A DNA stretch of 64,000 nt, from contig NZ_CP011253.3 of assembly GCF_000972785.3 (NCBI RefSeq), positions 3,162,001 to 3,226,000 on the forward strand, given 5' to 3'. This document shows positions 1-7,083 of the stretch, in pieces. Both the position numbers and the translations under genes were made by a program. The stretch's first letter is position 1. Each line of letters begins with the position of its first letter. The DNA is from Pandoraea oxalativorans (GTDB taxonomy: Bacteria; Pseudomonadota; Gammaproteobacteria; Burkholderiales; Burkholderiaceae). The notes under the pieces are model-generated. The model did not search any database and had not been told where the DNA came from. It saw only the letters and a program-made list of their open reading frames with translations.

Positions 1-339
1 ATCACCCGCATCTCACTCATTTATGCGCAGGTTGCGGTCGGACGCAGCAAACGCTGGGGCGCCGCGTGGCAGGATTCGCGGGGACATTTCTGGTCGATGT
101 TCGGTACCGCGTTCGTGACGTTCCTGCCGCTCTTCGGCACCGGCATCGTGATCACACTGCTGCTGGCGCTGGTCCTGAGATTCATGCCGGAAGTCACCAT
201 TGCGGTACTCGGCTCGCTGATCCTGAAGACGGTGTTCTCGATTGTGTGGCTCGCCGTGGCTTGCGGCGTCGGCGGGTGGCTGTATCACCGCTATGCCAAT
301 CAGTTGCTGCTGATGGACGGCGCACCGGACGATTTGTAA
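1..339 (+). CDS. Membrane protein, 3' part only
   Basis: The frame is open from base 1, so the start lies outside the window; 112 codons precede the TAA. The visible part has a basic stretch (GRSKRWGAAW) followed by two hydrophobic segments, roughly residues 34-59 and 68-88 of the visible part, ending in a short acidic tail (DGAPDDL). This is the C-terminal part of an inner-membrane protein. No family can be named from the fragment. It ends just before a strong hairpin shared with the convergent map gene. Confidence 0.6.
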   Translation: MTRISLIYAQVAVGRSKRWGAAWQDSRGHFWSMFGTAFVTFLPLFGTGIVITLLLALVLRFMPEVTIAVLGSLILKTVFSIVWLAVACGVGGWLYHRYANQLLLMDGAPDDL

Positions 340-360
340 AACGCGACGCATAACGAACGC

Positions 361-391
361 AAACGGGGCGCAAACTTTGCGCCCCGTTTTC
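361..391. terminator. Bidirectional rho-independent terminator
   Basis: An 11-13 bp stem (aacggggcgcaaa / tttgcgccccgtt) with a tiny loop has A-rich sequence on its left and a T-run on its right. It sits between the convergent membrane-protein gene (plus) and map (minus) and can serve both. Confidence 0.85.
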
Positions 392-432
392 CATTTCAAT
401 GACGTCCTGCGTCGTGCCGACAACGCCCCCGG

Positions 433-1272
433 TCAGGCCGCATTCGCCGCTTTCTCGGCCGCGCCGCCAGCATCGAGCGCGCCATAGCGCGCATATTCGC
501 CAAGCCCGTCCGGCCATGGTGTGAGCACCTGAAAGCCCGTCTGCGTGACGGCCACCATGTGCTCCCACTGCGCCGAGAGCGAGCGGTCGCGCGTGACGAC
601 GGTCCAGCCGTCCGCGAGCTGCTTCGTGTCCGGCTTGCCAACGTTGACCATCGGCTCGATGGTGAAGATCATGCCCGGGCGCAACGTCAGGCCCGTGCCG
701 GGACGTCCGTAGTGCAGCACCTGCGGATCGTCGTGATAGGTCGTGCCGATGCCGTGCCCGCAGTAGTCGCGCACGATGCTGAAGCCTTCGCGATGCGCGA
801 CCGACTGAATTGCGTAACCGACATCGCCCAGCGTCGCACCGGGGCGCACCGCGCGAATGCCTGCGACCATCGCTTCGTAGGTCGTGTCGACCAGACGCTT
901 GGCCAGGATGCTCGGCTTGCCCGCGTAATACATGCGGCTCGTATCGCCGAACCAGCCGTCCTTGATGAGGGCGACATCGATGTTCACGATATCGCCGTCG
1001 TGCAACTTCTTGTCGCCGGGAATGCCGTGGCACACCACGTGATTGACCGACGTGCACACCGTCTTCGGATACCCGTGATAGCCGATGTTGGCCGGGATCG
1101 CCTTCAATTCGTCCACGATGAAGTCATGACACAGACGGTCGAGTTCGTCGGTCGTGACACCGGGCTTCACATGCTCGCCGATCATCGCGAGCACTTGTGC
1201 GGCCAGTTCCCCGGCGCGACGCGACAGGGCAATTTCTTCGTTCGAGCGGATGACAACGCGTTCGCGCACCAT
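433..1272 (-). CDS. map: Type I methionine aminopeptidase
   Basis: Removes the initiator methionine from nascent proteins in the cytoplasm. The 279-residue protein covers the whole M24A fold. The five metal ligands are present: D99 (VNIDVA), D110 (GDTSRMY), H173 (GHGIGTTYH), E206 (FTIEPM) and E237 (AQWEHM), plus the substrate histidine H82 (VCHGIPG). The start ATG overlaps the stop of the upstream ParD-like gene by one base (TAATG), so the two are translationally coupled. Its N-terminus and linkage to a ParD-like gene fit a secondary map paralogue, as the usual housekeeping copy sits near rpsB; the other copy is not in this window. Assignment to the enzyme family is secure. Confidence 0.93.
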   Translation of the reverse strand: MVRERVVIRSNEEIALSRRAGELAAQVLAMIGEHVKPGVTTDELDRLCHDFIVDELKAIPANIGYHGYPKTVCTSVNHVVCHGIPGDKKLHDGDIVNIDVALIKDGWFGDTSRMYYAGKPSILAKRLVDTTYEAMVAGIRAVRPGATLGDVGYAIQSVAHREGFSIVRDYCGHGIGTTYHDDPQVLHYGRPGTGLTLRPGMIFTIEPMVNVGKPDTKQLADGWTVVTRDRSLSAQWEHMVAVTQTGFQVLTPWPDGLGEYARYGALDAGGAAEKAANAA

Positions 1273-1526
1273 TAGGCCACCTTATTCATGACGGTGACGG
1301 GTGCACCGGTTGCTGGAGAAGCGGCAACGCCGGTCTCACTGACCGGCGCACCATCGGATTCGATGAGTCGACGGCAGATCTCACCGTAACTCAGCGTGGG
1401 ATTGAGTTCGGCGAGCATGCCGACGCGCAGCCAGTGTTCGGCTTGCGCGTTGATCGAGCGACTGAGCGCACCGCTGGTATTGCGCAGCGCTTCATGCATC
1501 TGCTCTGATATCTTGACGATACCCAT
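1272..1526 (-). CDS. ParD-like antitoxin-family protein
   Basis: An 84-residue protein beginning MGIVKISEQMHEAL, with RSINAQAEHWLRVGMLAE resembling the ribbon-helix-helix ParD-like family (PF11903). Such proteins bind DNA as dimers and usually neutralise a toxin. Here no toxin gene is adjacent; the partner in the operon is map, whose start codon overlaps this stop. The tail after residue 65 is Ala/Thr-rich and probably disordered. The promoter region carries a matching inverted repeat (1540-1567), which suggests autoregulation. The family call comes from recognition of the N-terminal motif. Confidence 0.7.
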   Translation of the reverse strand: MGIVKISEQMHEALRNTSGALSRSINAQAEHWLRVGMLAELNPTLSYGEICRRLIESDGAPVSETGVAASPATGAPVTVMNKVA

Positions 1527-1539
1527 AGGGCGGGGTCCT

Positions 1540-1567
1540 ATATACGAAATAGCTACGAAACGTATAT
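1540..1567. promoter_or_regulatory. Inverted-repeat operator candidate of the ParD-like/map operon
   Basis: Perfect 7-bp arms ATATACG (1540-1546) and CGTATAT (1561-1567) are separated by 14 bp that contain a second copy of TACGAAA. The left arm lies 14 bp upstream of the minus-strand ATG and overlaps any -10 element. This is typical of a ribbon-helix-helix autorepressor operator. The binding protein is inferred. Confidence 0.5.
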
Positions 1568-1829
1568 TACCAGCCCATCGCCGAATTGTCTCGCCTGCGC
1601 GACGAATTCCAGCTCAGGCTCGCCCCGTCAGGCAAACCCGGGCCGTCCCCTCGACATTCGGCGGTGGTTCCCGGAAAGTGAAATGAACGTGTCGGCGCAG
1701 CGCGACAAATTGCCGCAACACGTGGCGTCCGCCATGAATTTGCACCCATTGGAGAAATGATTCGTATTACTGCGTGATAGCATCGCCGCTCGTCGTCACG
1801 AACGCGGTTTGTCGCCGCGCGCACTGAAC
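1568..1829. other. Divergent intergenic region
   Basis: Separates the ParD-like gene (minus) from the DUF2946 gene (plus). A possible plus-strand promoter TTGCAC-N17-CGTATT lies around 1739-1767, followed by a degenerate AT-rich partial palindrome (AATGATTCGTATT) that is too weak to call a Fur box. No gene seen. Confidence 0.35.
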
Positions 1830-2204
1830 ATGCCGGTATGGTCACGCAGCAAACGCATCGCATGGGTCGGCTTCGCCGCCATGTGGATGCTGCTTTGCGC
1901 GCCGCTGATCAGCCAATATCTGCGCGCGCACCCGTCGTCCATCGACGATGCGCTCTCCAGCGCGTTCTGTACCAGTCTCGACGAAACGGCAGCACAGGGT
2001 CGGCACGCACCGGTCACGCACGCGACGAGCGCCGCCTGCGGCTATTGCTCGCTGCTGGCGCACACACCGCCCCTTCCACCCTCCCCGCTGACACTCGCCG
2101 ACATACGTGTCGGCGGACCACGCATCACCCCGTCGCCAGCGCTGCCCCATAGCGGCACGCTGCTGCGCCTCACCCCGCCGTCGCGCGCCCCGCCGCACGT
2201 CTGA
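1830..2204 (+). CDS. DUF2946 family protein
   Basis: From the ATG at 1830 the protein is 124 residues: MPVWSRSKRIAWVGFAAMWMLLCAPLISQYL gives one N-terminal membrane or signal segment, and the motif CGYCSLLAHTPPLPP is the hallmark of DUF2946, a small membrane-associated family of unknown function often found beside TonB-dependent receptors for metals or siderophores. Here the receptor is the next gene, but an IS has been inserted between them. An upstream in-frame start at 1809 is possible. Function unknown; a role in metal handling is inferred from context. Confidence 0.65.
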   Translation: MPVWSRSKRIAWVGFAAMWMLLCAPLISQYLRAHPSSIDDALSSAFCTSLDETAAQGRHAPVTHATSAACGYCSLLAHTPPLPPSPLTLADIRVGGPRITPSPALPHSGTLLRLTPPSRAPPHV

Positions 2205-2430
2205 CACCCTCAGGTCGTTCGTTTCGCCGAAGTCCCGCACGTCGTGTCGCCTGTATCCGTGGCGATGTAGATGCGCGGGCGGGCGCGTTCGATCGCCTCA
2301 TTGCATCGACTCCGATTTTCACGGCTGACGCCCATCGCACACCGACCGGCGGCGGCCTGCACACGTCAGCCCATCGCCGTCTAGCGGCGCATGGACCGCG
2401 TGTGCCCGACAACGATAACCAGACAGATGG
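2205..2430. other. Gap between the DUF2946 gene and the IS left end
   Basis: No convincing ORF. Before the IS insertion this stretch would have been the immediate upstream region of the TonB receptor gene, so any native promoter or ribosome binding site for that gene should lie here. Confidence 0.4.
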
Positions 2431-2444
2431 TATGAACGCCGCCC
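2431..2444. repeat. Left sub-terminal inverted repeat of the IS1111-group element
   Basis: TATGAACGCCGCCC, identical over 14 bases to the reverse complement of 3840-3853. Confidence 0.85.
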
Positions 2445-2573
2445 TCCCTTCGCGCTGGATTCAGGCCCCGGACACGGAAGTGACTTTGGGAGTGTTGGGT
2501 CCCTCCAGAACCGAATGGCATCAATGTGCCAAAGTGGAGGTGTCGCGACCACTTGAGGAACGGAGGGACCATC

Positions 2574-3596
2574 ATGAATACTACGACGTTCGGGCTCGAC
2601 ATTGCAAAGCGGGCTTTCCAGATGTATTGGGTCGAAACGGAAACGGGAGAGATTGTGAACCGGCGGTTCACGAAGCAACAGGTTATAGAATTTCTTGGCC
2701 AGCGACCGGCCGGACGGGTGGCTTTGGAAGCCTGCGGAAGTGCGCACTGGTGGGCACGCAAGATCGTAGCGCTGGGTCATGAAGTCGTATTGCTGCATGC
2801 GAGATTCATCCGCCCGTTCGTCCAGAATAACAAGACCGATGCGACGGACGCTCGTGCGATCTGGACGGCAGCACAGCAACCCGGCATGCGTTCGGTAGCA
2901 CCGAAGACAGCGGATCAGCAGGCCACGCTGGCCCTGCATCGCATGCGTTCACTGCTAGTCAAGTCACGTACCATGCAAGTCAACCAGTTGCGCGGCCTGC
3001 TGTACGAATTTGGCGTGACGCTCAAAGCGGGTCGCGTCGCCGGCCTTGCCGAGGTCCGCGAGCGACTACATGAAATCGAAGAGGTCGTTCCGGGCACGTT
3101 GTTCGATGCGCTGCGCGACCAGCTTCAGCACATCGAGCGGATCGACGGCGAGATCAGGAAACTCGAGAGACAGATCGTTGCCTGGCAACGACAGGAGGCG
3201 GCATGTCAGCGGGTCGCTACGATTCCAGGTATCGGACCATTGACGGCGACAGCCCTGGTCGCGACGATCGGCGATCCTGCTGCATTCAAATCCGGACGTG
3301 AGCTTGCCGCGTACCTCGGCCTGGTTCCCAGGCAAAGCGGTACAGGCGGCAAGGTACGGTTGGGCGGCATAAGCAAGCGCGGCGACAGCTATATACGCAT
3401 GCTACTGATTCACGGTGCACGAGCGGTCATGTTCAAGAGCAGGAGCAAGGGCGCCTGGAGCGAGCAACTGTCCCTGCGTCGGCCTACGAATGTGGTTGCC
3501 GTCGCGCTGGCAAACAAGATGGCGCGAACAGCGTGGTCGTTACTCGCGCACGACAAAACTTACCAGACAGACTACGCAGCACAAAGGGCTAGCTGA
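2574..3596 (+). CDS. IS110-family (IS1111 group) transposase
   Basis: A 340-residue DEDD recombinase. The RuvC-like N-terminal domain has D9 (LDIAK), E52 (ALEAC) and D89/D92 (KTDATDAR); the C-terminal Tnp domain has IPGIGPLTATALVATIGD and LVPRQSGTGGK, with S255 a candidate for the conserved catalytic serine, and a coiled-coil linker around residues 180-210. The ATG at 2574 has GGAGG 7-11 bases upstream, so I prefer it over an upstream in-frame start at 2526. It appears intact. Confidence 0.93.
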   Translation: MNTTTFGLDIAKRAFQMYWVETETGEIVNRRFTKQQVIEFLGQRPAGRVALEACGSAHWWARKIVALGHEVVLLHARFIRPFVQNNKTDATDARAIWTAAQQPGMRSVAPKTADQQATLALHRMRSLLVKSRTMQVNQLRGLLYEFGVTLKAGRVAGLAEVRERLHEIEEVVPGTLFDALRDQLQHIERIDGEIRKLERQIVAWQRQEAACQRVATIPGIGPLTATALVATIGDPAAFKSGRELAAYLGLVPRQSGTGGKVRLGGISKRGDSYIRMLLIHGARAVMFKSRSKGAWSEQLSLRRPTNVVAVALANKMARTAWSLLAHDKTYQTDYAAQRAS

Positions 3597-3839
3597 AAAG
3601 CAGGGGTATCGAGCACGAGTCACGCAGACAGGTTGCGAAGGTCGATAACGATGTGATGGCGAGACAGGTTGGTCCGCAAGAACGTAAGCCTGATTGACGC
3701 TGTGCGCTTCGAGCGCGCTAGACAGTAGAGGTCGTTCTTGGCGAATTCCATCAGGGCGCGCAGGCTGGCCTGCAGACGCCGGATATAAGCCTGCAACCAA
3801 ATTCTCGTCCAATGTCACAACGATATTACCTTGCAAGCC
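3597..3839 (+). ncRNA. Predicted guide (bridge/seek) RNA region of the IS1111-group element
   Basis: IS110-family elements encode a structured guide RNA that pairs with donor and target DNA; in the IS1111 subgroup it is located in the 3' non-coding end. This 243-bp region is non-coding, follows the transposase and carries a direct repeat AGACAGGTTG (3626-3635 and 3662-3671). Short identities to the insertion flanks are visible: CAGACAG (left flank) recurs at 3625-3631, and ATATAAGC at the right junction recurs at about 3783-3790. These could be guide segments or chance. Exact RNA ends are not determined. Confidence 0.45.
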
Positions 3840-3853
3840 GGGCGGCGTTCATA
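3840..3853. repeat. Right sub-terminal inverted repeat of the IS1111-group element
   Basis: Reverse complement of 2431-2444; its end lies only 8 bp upstream of the TonB receptor start codon. Confidence 0.85.
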
Positions 3854-3861
3854 TAAGCGTC

Positions 3862-6003
3862 ATGAAAACGTCAATTCCAGTGCGCACCGCCATCGCGGTG
3901 GCCATTGGCTCGCTCTGCGCCCTCGCGCACGCCGCCGACAACAGCAACAACGCGATCACGACCAGCGCGCAAAACGTCGAACTTCCCGCCACGCAGGTAC
4001 AAGCGGACGTCGTGAAACCGCTCGACGAACCGGTACAGACCGGCAGTCGGCTCGGCCTCTCGATCAAAGAGACGCCTGCGAGCGTAGAGGTCATCGACCG
4101 GCAGCAACTGGTGGAACGCGGCGACGCGAACATCGTCGACGCCGTCAGCCGTGCGACCGGCATCAACGCATCGCCCCATCCGGGCAATGGCGGATCGGAA
4201 CTCGGCGCGCGCGGCTTCGTCGGTAGCGCGTCGGTGACACAGCTTTACGACGGCGTGCGTCCATACGGCGCGATCGGCGTCACGTTCCCGTTCGACACAT
4301 GGTCTGTGGAGCGGATCGAGATCCTGCGCGGCCCGGCGTCGGTCATCTACGGCGAAGGTGCCATCGGCGGTGTCGTCAACATCGTGCCGAAGAAGCCCGA
4401 GCAGACGCCGATCGAGAACGAAATTCAGCTGGGCATCGGCACCGAGAAGACCGGCCGCGCGGCGTTCGGCAGCGGCGGCGCGATCAACGACAAGCTTTCC
4501 TATCGCTTTGACGCGAGCGCGAACAGTTCGAACAACTGGGTCGACCGAGGCAACTCGCACAACGCGTCGTTCTCGGCCGCCATCAAGTACGACTTCACGC
4601 CACGCTTTTCCGTGACGGCCACGCTCGCCGAGGGCAATCAGCATCCGATGCAGTACTTCGGCGTGCCGCTCGTGAACGGGCGTCTGGACCCGGCGACTTA
4701 TCGGAAGAACTACAACGTGGGTGACTCGCTCATCACTTTTCGTGACAGTTGGGCGACGCTGGGGGCCACGTGGCGTCCCACAGACAATCTCACGATCACG
4801 AGCACGCTGTATCGCATGAAGAGCAAGCGTCACTGCAAGGACGCGGAGTACTACAACTATGTCCCCTCAAGCGGCCTCGTGCAGCGCAGCAGCTACACCG
4901 AGATCCTTCACGATCAGGAACAGATTGGCAACGTTACGACAGCGACGCTCAAGGGTCACATATTCGGCATGGAAAACACCGTGTCGGCGGGCTTCGAGTT
5001 CAATCACACGACGTTCCAGCACACGAATAACTCGCCCTACTCGGGCACGTCGCTCGTCGATCTGTACAACCCCGATCCCGGCAACTTCGTCAACGTGGCA
5101 GGCACATTTCCCAAGTACCGTTCGCAGGCAAACCAATACGCGTTCTTTGCCGAAAACCGTCTGAAGGGCACGTCGCGCTGGTCGGTCATTGGCGGCGTGC
5201 GCTACGACCACGCCAGCATCAACCGCGACGATCTGATCGCAGGCGCCGCCTTTTCCAAGGACCTCAGCTACACCGGCTGGCGCGTGGGCACGGTCTATGA
5301 CGTGACCGCCAACACGAGCGTTTACGGTCAGTACTCGGTCGCTGCCGACCCCATCACGTCGCTGCTCTCGCTCACACCGGCCAAGGCAAAGTTCGATCTT
5401 GCGACTGGCAAACACATCGAGTTCGGCGTGAAGCAGGATTGGCTCGACGGCCGCGTCGACGGCACGCTGTCGGTCTATCGGATCGTCAAGAACAATCTGC
5501 TCACCGTCGACCCGCTCAATCCGTCGCTGAGTCTTCAAGTTGGCCAGCAGTCGTCGCGCGGCGTCGAGCTGACCGTGGGGGCGCAGTTGACACGCAACGT
5601 GCGCATCGATGCCAACGGTACGTGGCTACGCGCCAAGTACGATCAGTTCGACGAAAGCGTGGGCGGTGTGTCCGTCTCGCGCGCGGGCAACATTCCGGTC
5701 AACGTGCCTCAGCAGATGGCGAATCTGTGGCTGAGCTGGCGCTTCGCACAGGCGTGGACGGCCAGCGGCGGGCTGAAGTATGTCGGCAAGCGTTACGCCG
5801 ATACCGCGAATACGCTGACGCTGCCGTCTTACACGACCGTCGATCTGGCGCTCGCGTGGAAGCCGCGCCGCGATCTCACGTTGACCGGACGCGTCTACAA
5901 CGTCTTCAACCGGCACTACGTGCAAACGGCCTACTACAACAATACGCAGTGGCTGCTGGGCAACGACCGTCGCGCGGAGCTGGTGATGAGCTACAGGTTC
6001 TGA
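3862..6003 (+). CDS. TonB-dependent outer-membrane (siderophore-type) receptor
   Basis: A 713-residue protein from the ATG at 3862. Residues 1-25 (MKTSIPVRTAIAVAIGSLCALAHA) form a signal peptide, which fixes the start. The plug domain follows (SIKETPASVEVIDRQQL, DNIVDAVSRATGI-type motifs, VERIEILRGPASVIYGEGAIGGVVNIVPKKP) and then a 22-strand barrel ending in the outer-membrane signature ELVMSYRF. It imports a ferric siderophore or similar chelate using TonB energy; the ligand cannot be told. The IS1111-type element ends a few bases upstream and no Shine-Dalgarno is visible before the ATG, so expression is probably disturbed although the coding sequence is intact. Confidence 0.88.
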   Translation: MKTSIPVRTAIAVAIGSLCALAHAADNSNNAITTSAQNVELPATQVQADVVKPLDEPVQTGSRLGLSIKETPASVEVIDRQQLVERGDANIVDAVSRATGINASPHPGNGGSELGARGFVGSASVTQLYDGVRPYGAIGVTFPFDTWSVERIEILRGPASVIYGEGAIGGVVNIVPKKPEQTPIENEIQLGIGTEKTGRAAFGSGGAINDKLSYRFDASANSSNNWVDRGNSHNASFSAAIKYDFTPRFSVTATLAEGNQHPMQYFGVPLVNGRLDPATYRKNYNVGDSLITFRDSWATLGATWRPTDNLTITSTLYRMKSKRHCKDAEYYNYVPSSGLVQRSSYTEILHDQEQIGNVTTATLKGHIFGMENTVSAGFEFNHTTFQHTNNSPYSGTSLVDLYNPDPGNFVNVAGTFPKYRSQANQYAFFAENRLKGTSRWSVIGGVRYDHASINRDDLIAGAAFSKDLSYTGWRVGTVYDVTANTSVYGQYSVAADPITSLLSLTPAKAKFDLATGKHIEFGVKQDWLDGRVDGTLSVYRIVKNNLLTVDPLNPSLSLQVGQQSSRGVELTVGAQLTRNVRIDANGTWLRAKYDQFDESVGGVSVSRAGNIPVNVPQQMANLWLSWRFAQAWTASGGLKYVGKRYADTANTLTLPSYTTVDLALAWKPRRDLTLTGRVYNVFNRHYVQTAYYNNTQWLLGNDRRAELVMSYRF

Positions 6004-6042
6004 CGCGTTAGCCGCATTCGCCATCGCGATTGTTCCGTCTGC

Positions 6043-6057
6043 GTAACTTCGAGTTAC
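6043..6057. promoter_or_regulatory. Palindromic operator candidate upstream of the pirin gene
   Basis: Arms GTAACT (6043-6048) and AGTTAC (6052-6057) with a TCG centre form a perfect inverted repeat about 70 bp before the pirin start. A possible -10 TATATT follows at about 6067. Its regulator is unknown. Confidence 0.3.
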
Positions 6058-6126
6058 CGAACCGCCTATATTCCGTGATGACGCGCGTCGCTATGATGGA
6101 CCCCATTCAAAGTGCGGGGAGATGAC

Positions 6127-7065
6127 ATGAGCAACGTCGGCAATAGCAGCGAATTCGTGCGGATTTCGGACGTCGTGAGCGGTCACGACATGACCATTCG
6201 CGATGGCTTTCGCGCCAGGCATTTCGCCGAACAGACGTGTGGCGGCCTGATGGACCCGGTCGTCATGCTGGATCATTTCCACATGACGGCCCCGACCTTC
6301 GCACCGCATCCGCATGCCGGGATTTCGGCGGTGACCTACATGTTCGAGGACGCCGTCGGCGCGCACGTCAACTACGACTCGCTCGGCAACCACGGCCCTA
6401 TCGTGCCGGGTGCTTTGCATTGGTTCGCGGCCGGACGCGGCGCGGTGCACACCGAGCAACCTGAAGGCGACGACCACCATGTGCACGCCCTGCAAATCTT
6501 CGTCAATCTGCCCGCGTCGCAGAAGTACGACGCGCCCTATGCGTTCGACGTCGAACCCACCGAAATTCCCGAGGTCGCGTCGCCCGGTGTGCGCGTGCGG
6601 GTGGTTCTGGGCACAAGCAATGGGGTGACGGCGAAGAAGAACGACAACCTTCCCCAACCGTTCACCCTGCTCGACGGGTTCCTGACGGATCACGCCGCGT
6701 TCCACCACGATTTGCCGCGCGGCTGGAATGCCACCGTCTGCGTGATCTCAGGGCATTTGCAGGTGGATGCCGACGGCGCGACGCGGAAACTGAGCGCTGG
6801 CGAGGCGGTCGCCGTCGGCTTGAGCAAGCGCGCGACGACCGACGTCCTCGCCATCGGTTTGCTTGCCGGGCCGGACTGCCACTTTGTGGTGTTGTCCGGA
6901 CCGGCGCTCGGTGAACCGCTGGCGAAACATGGCCCCTTCGTCATGAACACGGTCGAACAGCTCAACGACCGGATGTCGGCCTACCAGCGCGGCGAATTCG
7001 GTTCGCTGGACGAGGAGACTTTTCCTCAGCTCAAGGCATACCGGACTCGGGCGAAAGCGCTGTAA
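6127..7065 (+). CDS. Pirin family protein
   Basis: A 312-residue bicupin. The N-terminal pirin cupin has the metal motif DPVVMLDHFHM...PHPHAGISAVTYMFE and, further on, the H and E of HTEQPEGDDHHVHALQIFVNLP; the C-terminal pirin_C cupin follows from about residue 190. Some bacterial pirins are quercetin 2,3-dioxygenases or redox sensors; which applies here is not visible. ATG 6127 is preceded by GGGGAG at a good distance and is preferred to the GTG at 6112. It appears monocistronic; the next gene is convergent. Confidence 0.88.
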   Translation: MSNVGNSSEFVRISDVVSGHDMTIRDGFRARHFAEQTCGGLMDPVVMLDHFHMTAPTFAPHPHAGISAVTYMFEDAVGAHVNYDSLGNHGPIVPGALHWFAAGRGAVHTEQPEGDDHHVHALQIFVNLPASQKYDAPYAFDVEPTEIPEVASPGVRVRVVLGTSNGVTAKKNDNLPQPFTLLDGFLTDHAAFHHDLPRGWNATVCVISGHLQVDADGATRKLSAGEAVAVGLSKRATTDVLAIGLLAGPDCHFVVLSGPALGEPLAKHGPFVMNTVEQLNDRMSAYQRGEFGSLDEETFPQLKAYRTRAKAL

Positions 7066-7083
7066 CAGGCTAGCGCCTGAGCC

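Larger units (their letters stand above)
2431..3853 (+). mobile_element. IS1111-group element (IS110 family)
   Basis: A 14-bp perfect inverted repeat bounds the transposase gene: TATGAACGCCGCCC at 2431-2444 and its reverse complement at 3840-3853. The IS1111 subgroup of IS110 has such sub-terminal repeats with a few extra bases outside them, so the true ends lie a few bp beyond (about 2424-2430 and 3854-3858). No target duplication is expected or seen. The 257-bp non-coding stretch after the transposase also fits IS1111 rather than the IS110 subgroup proper. Confidence 0.85.

Noticed and set aside
1740..1775. Fur box upstream of the DUF2946 gene
   Set aside because: AATGATTCGTATT is only partly palindromic and too far from the Fur consensus.
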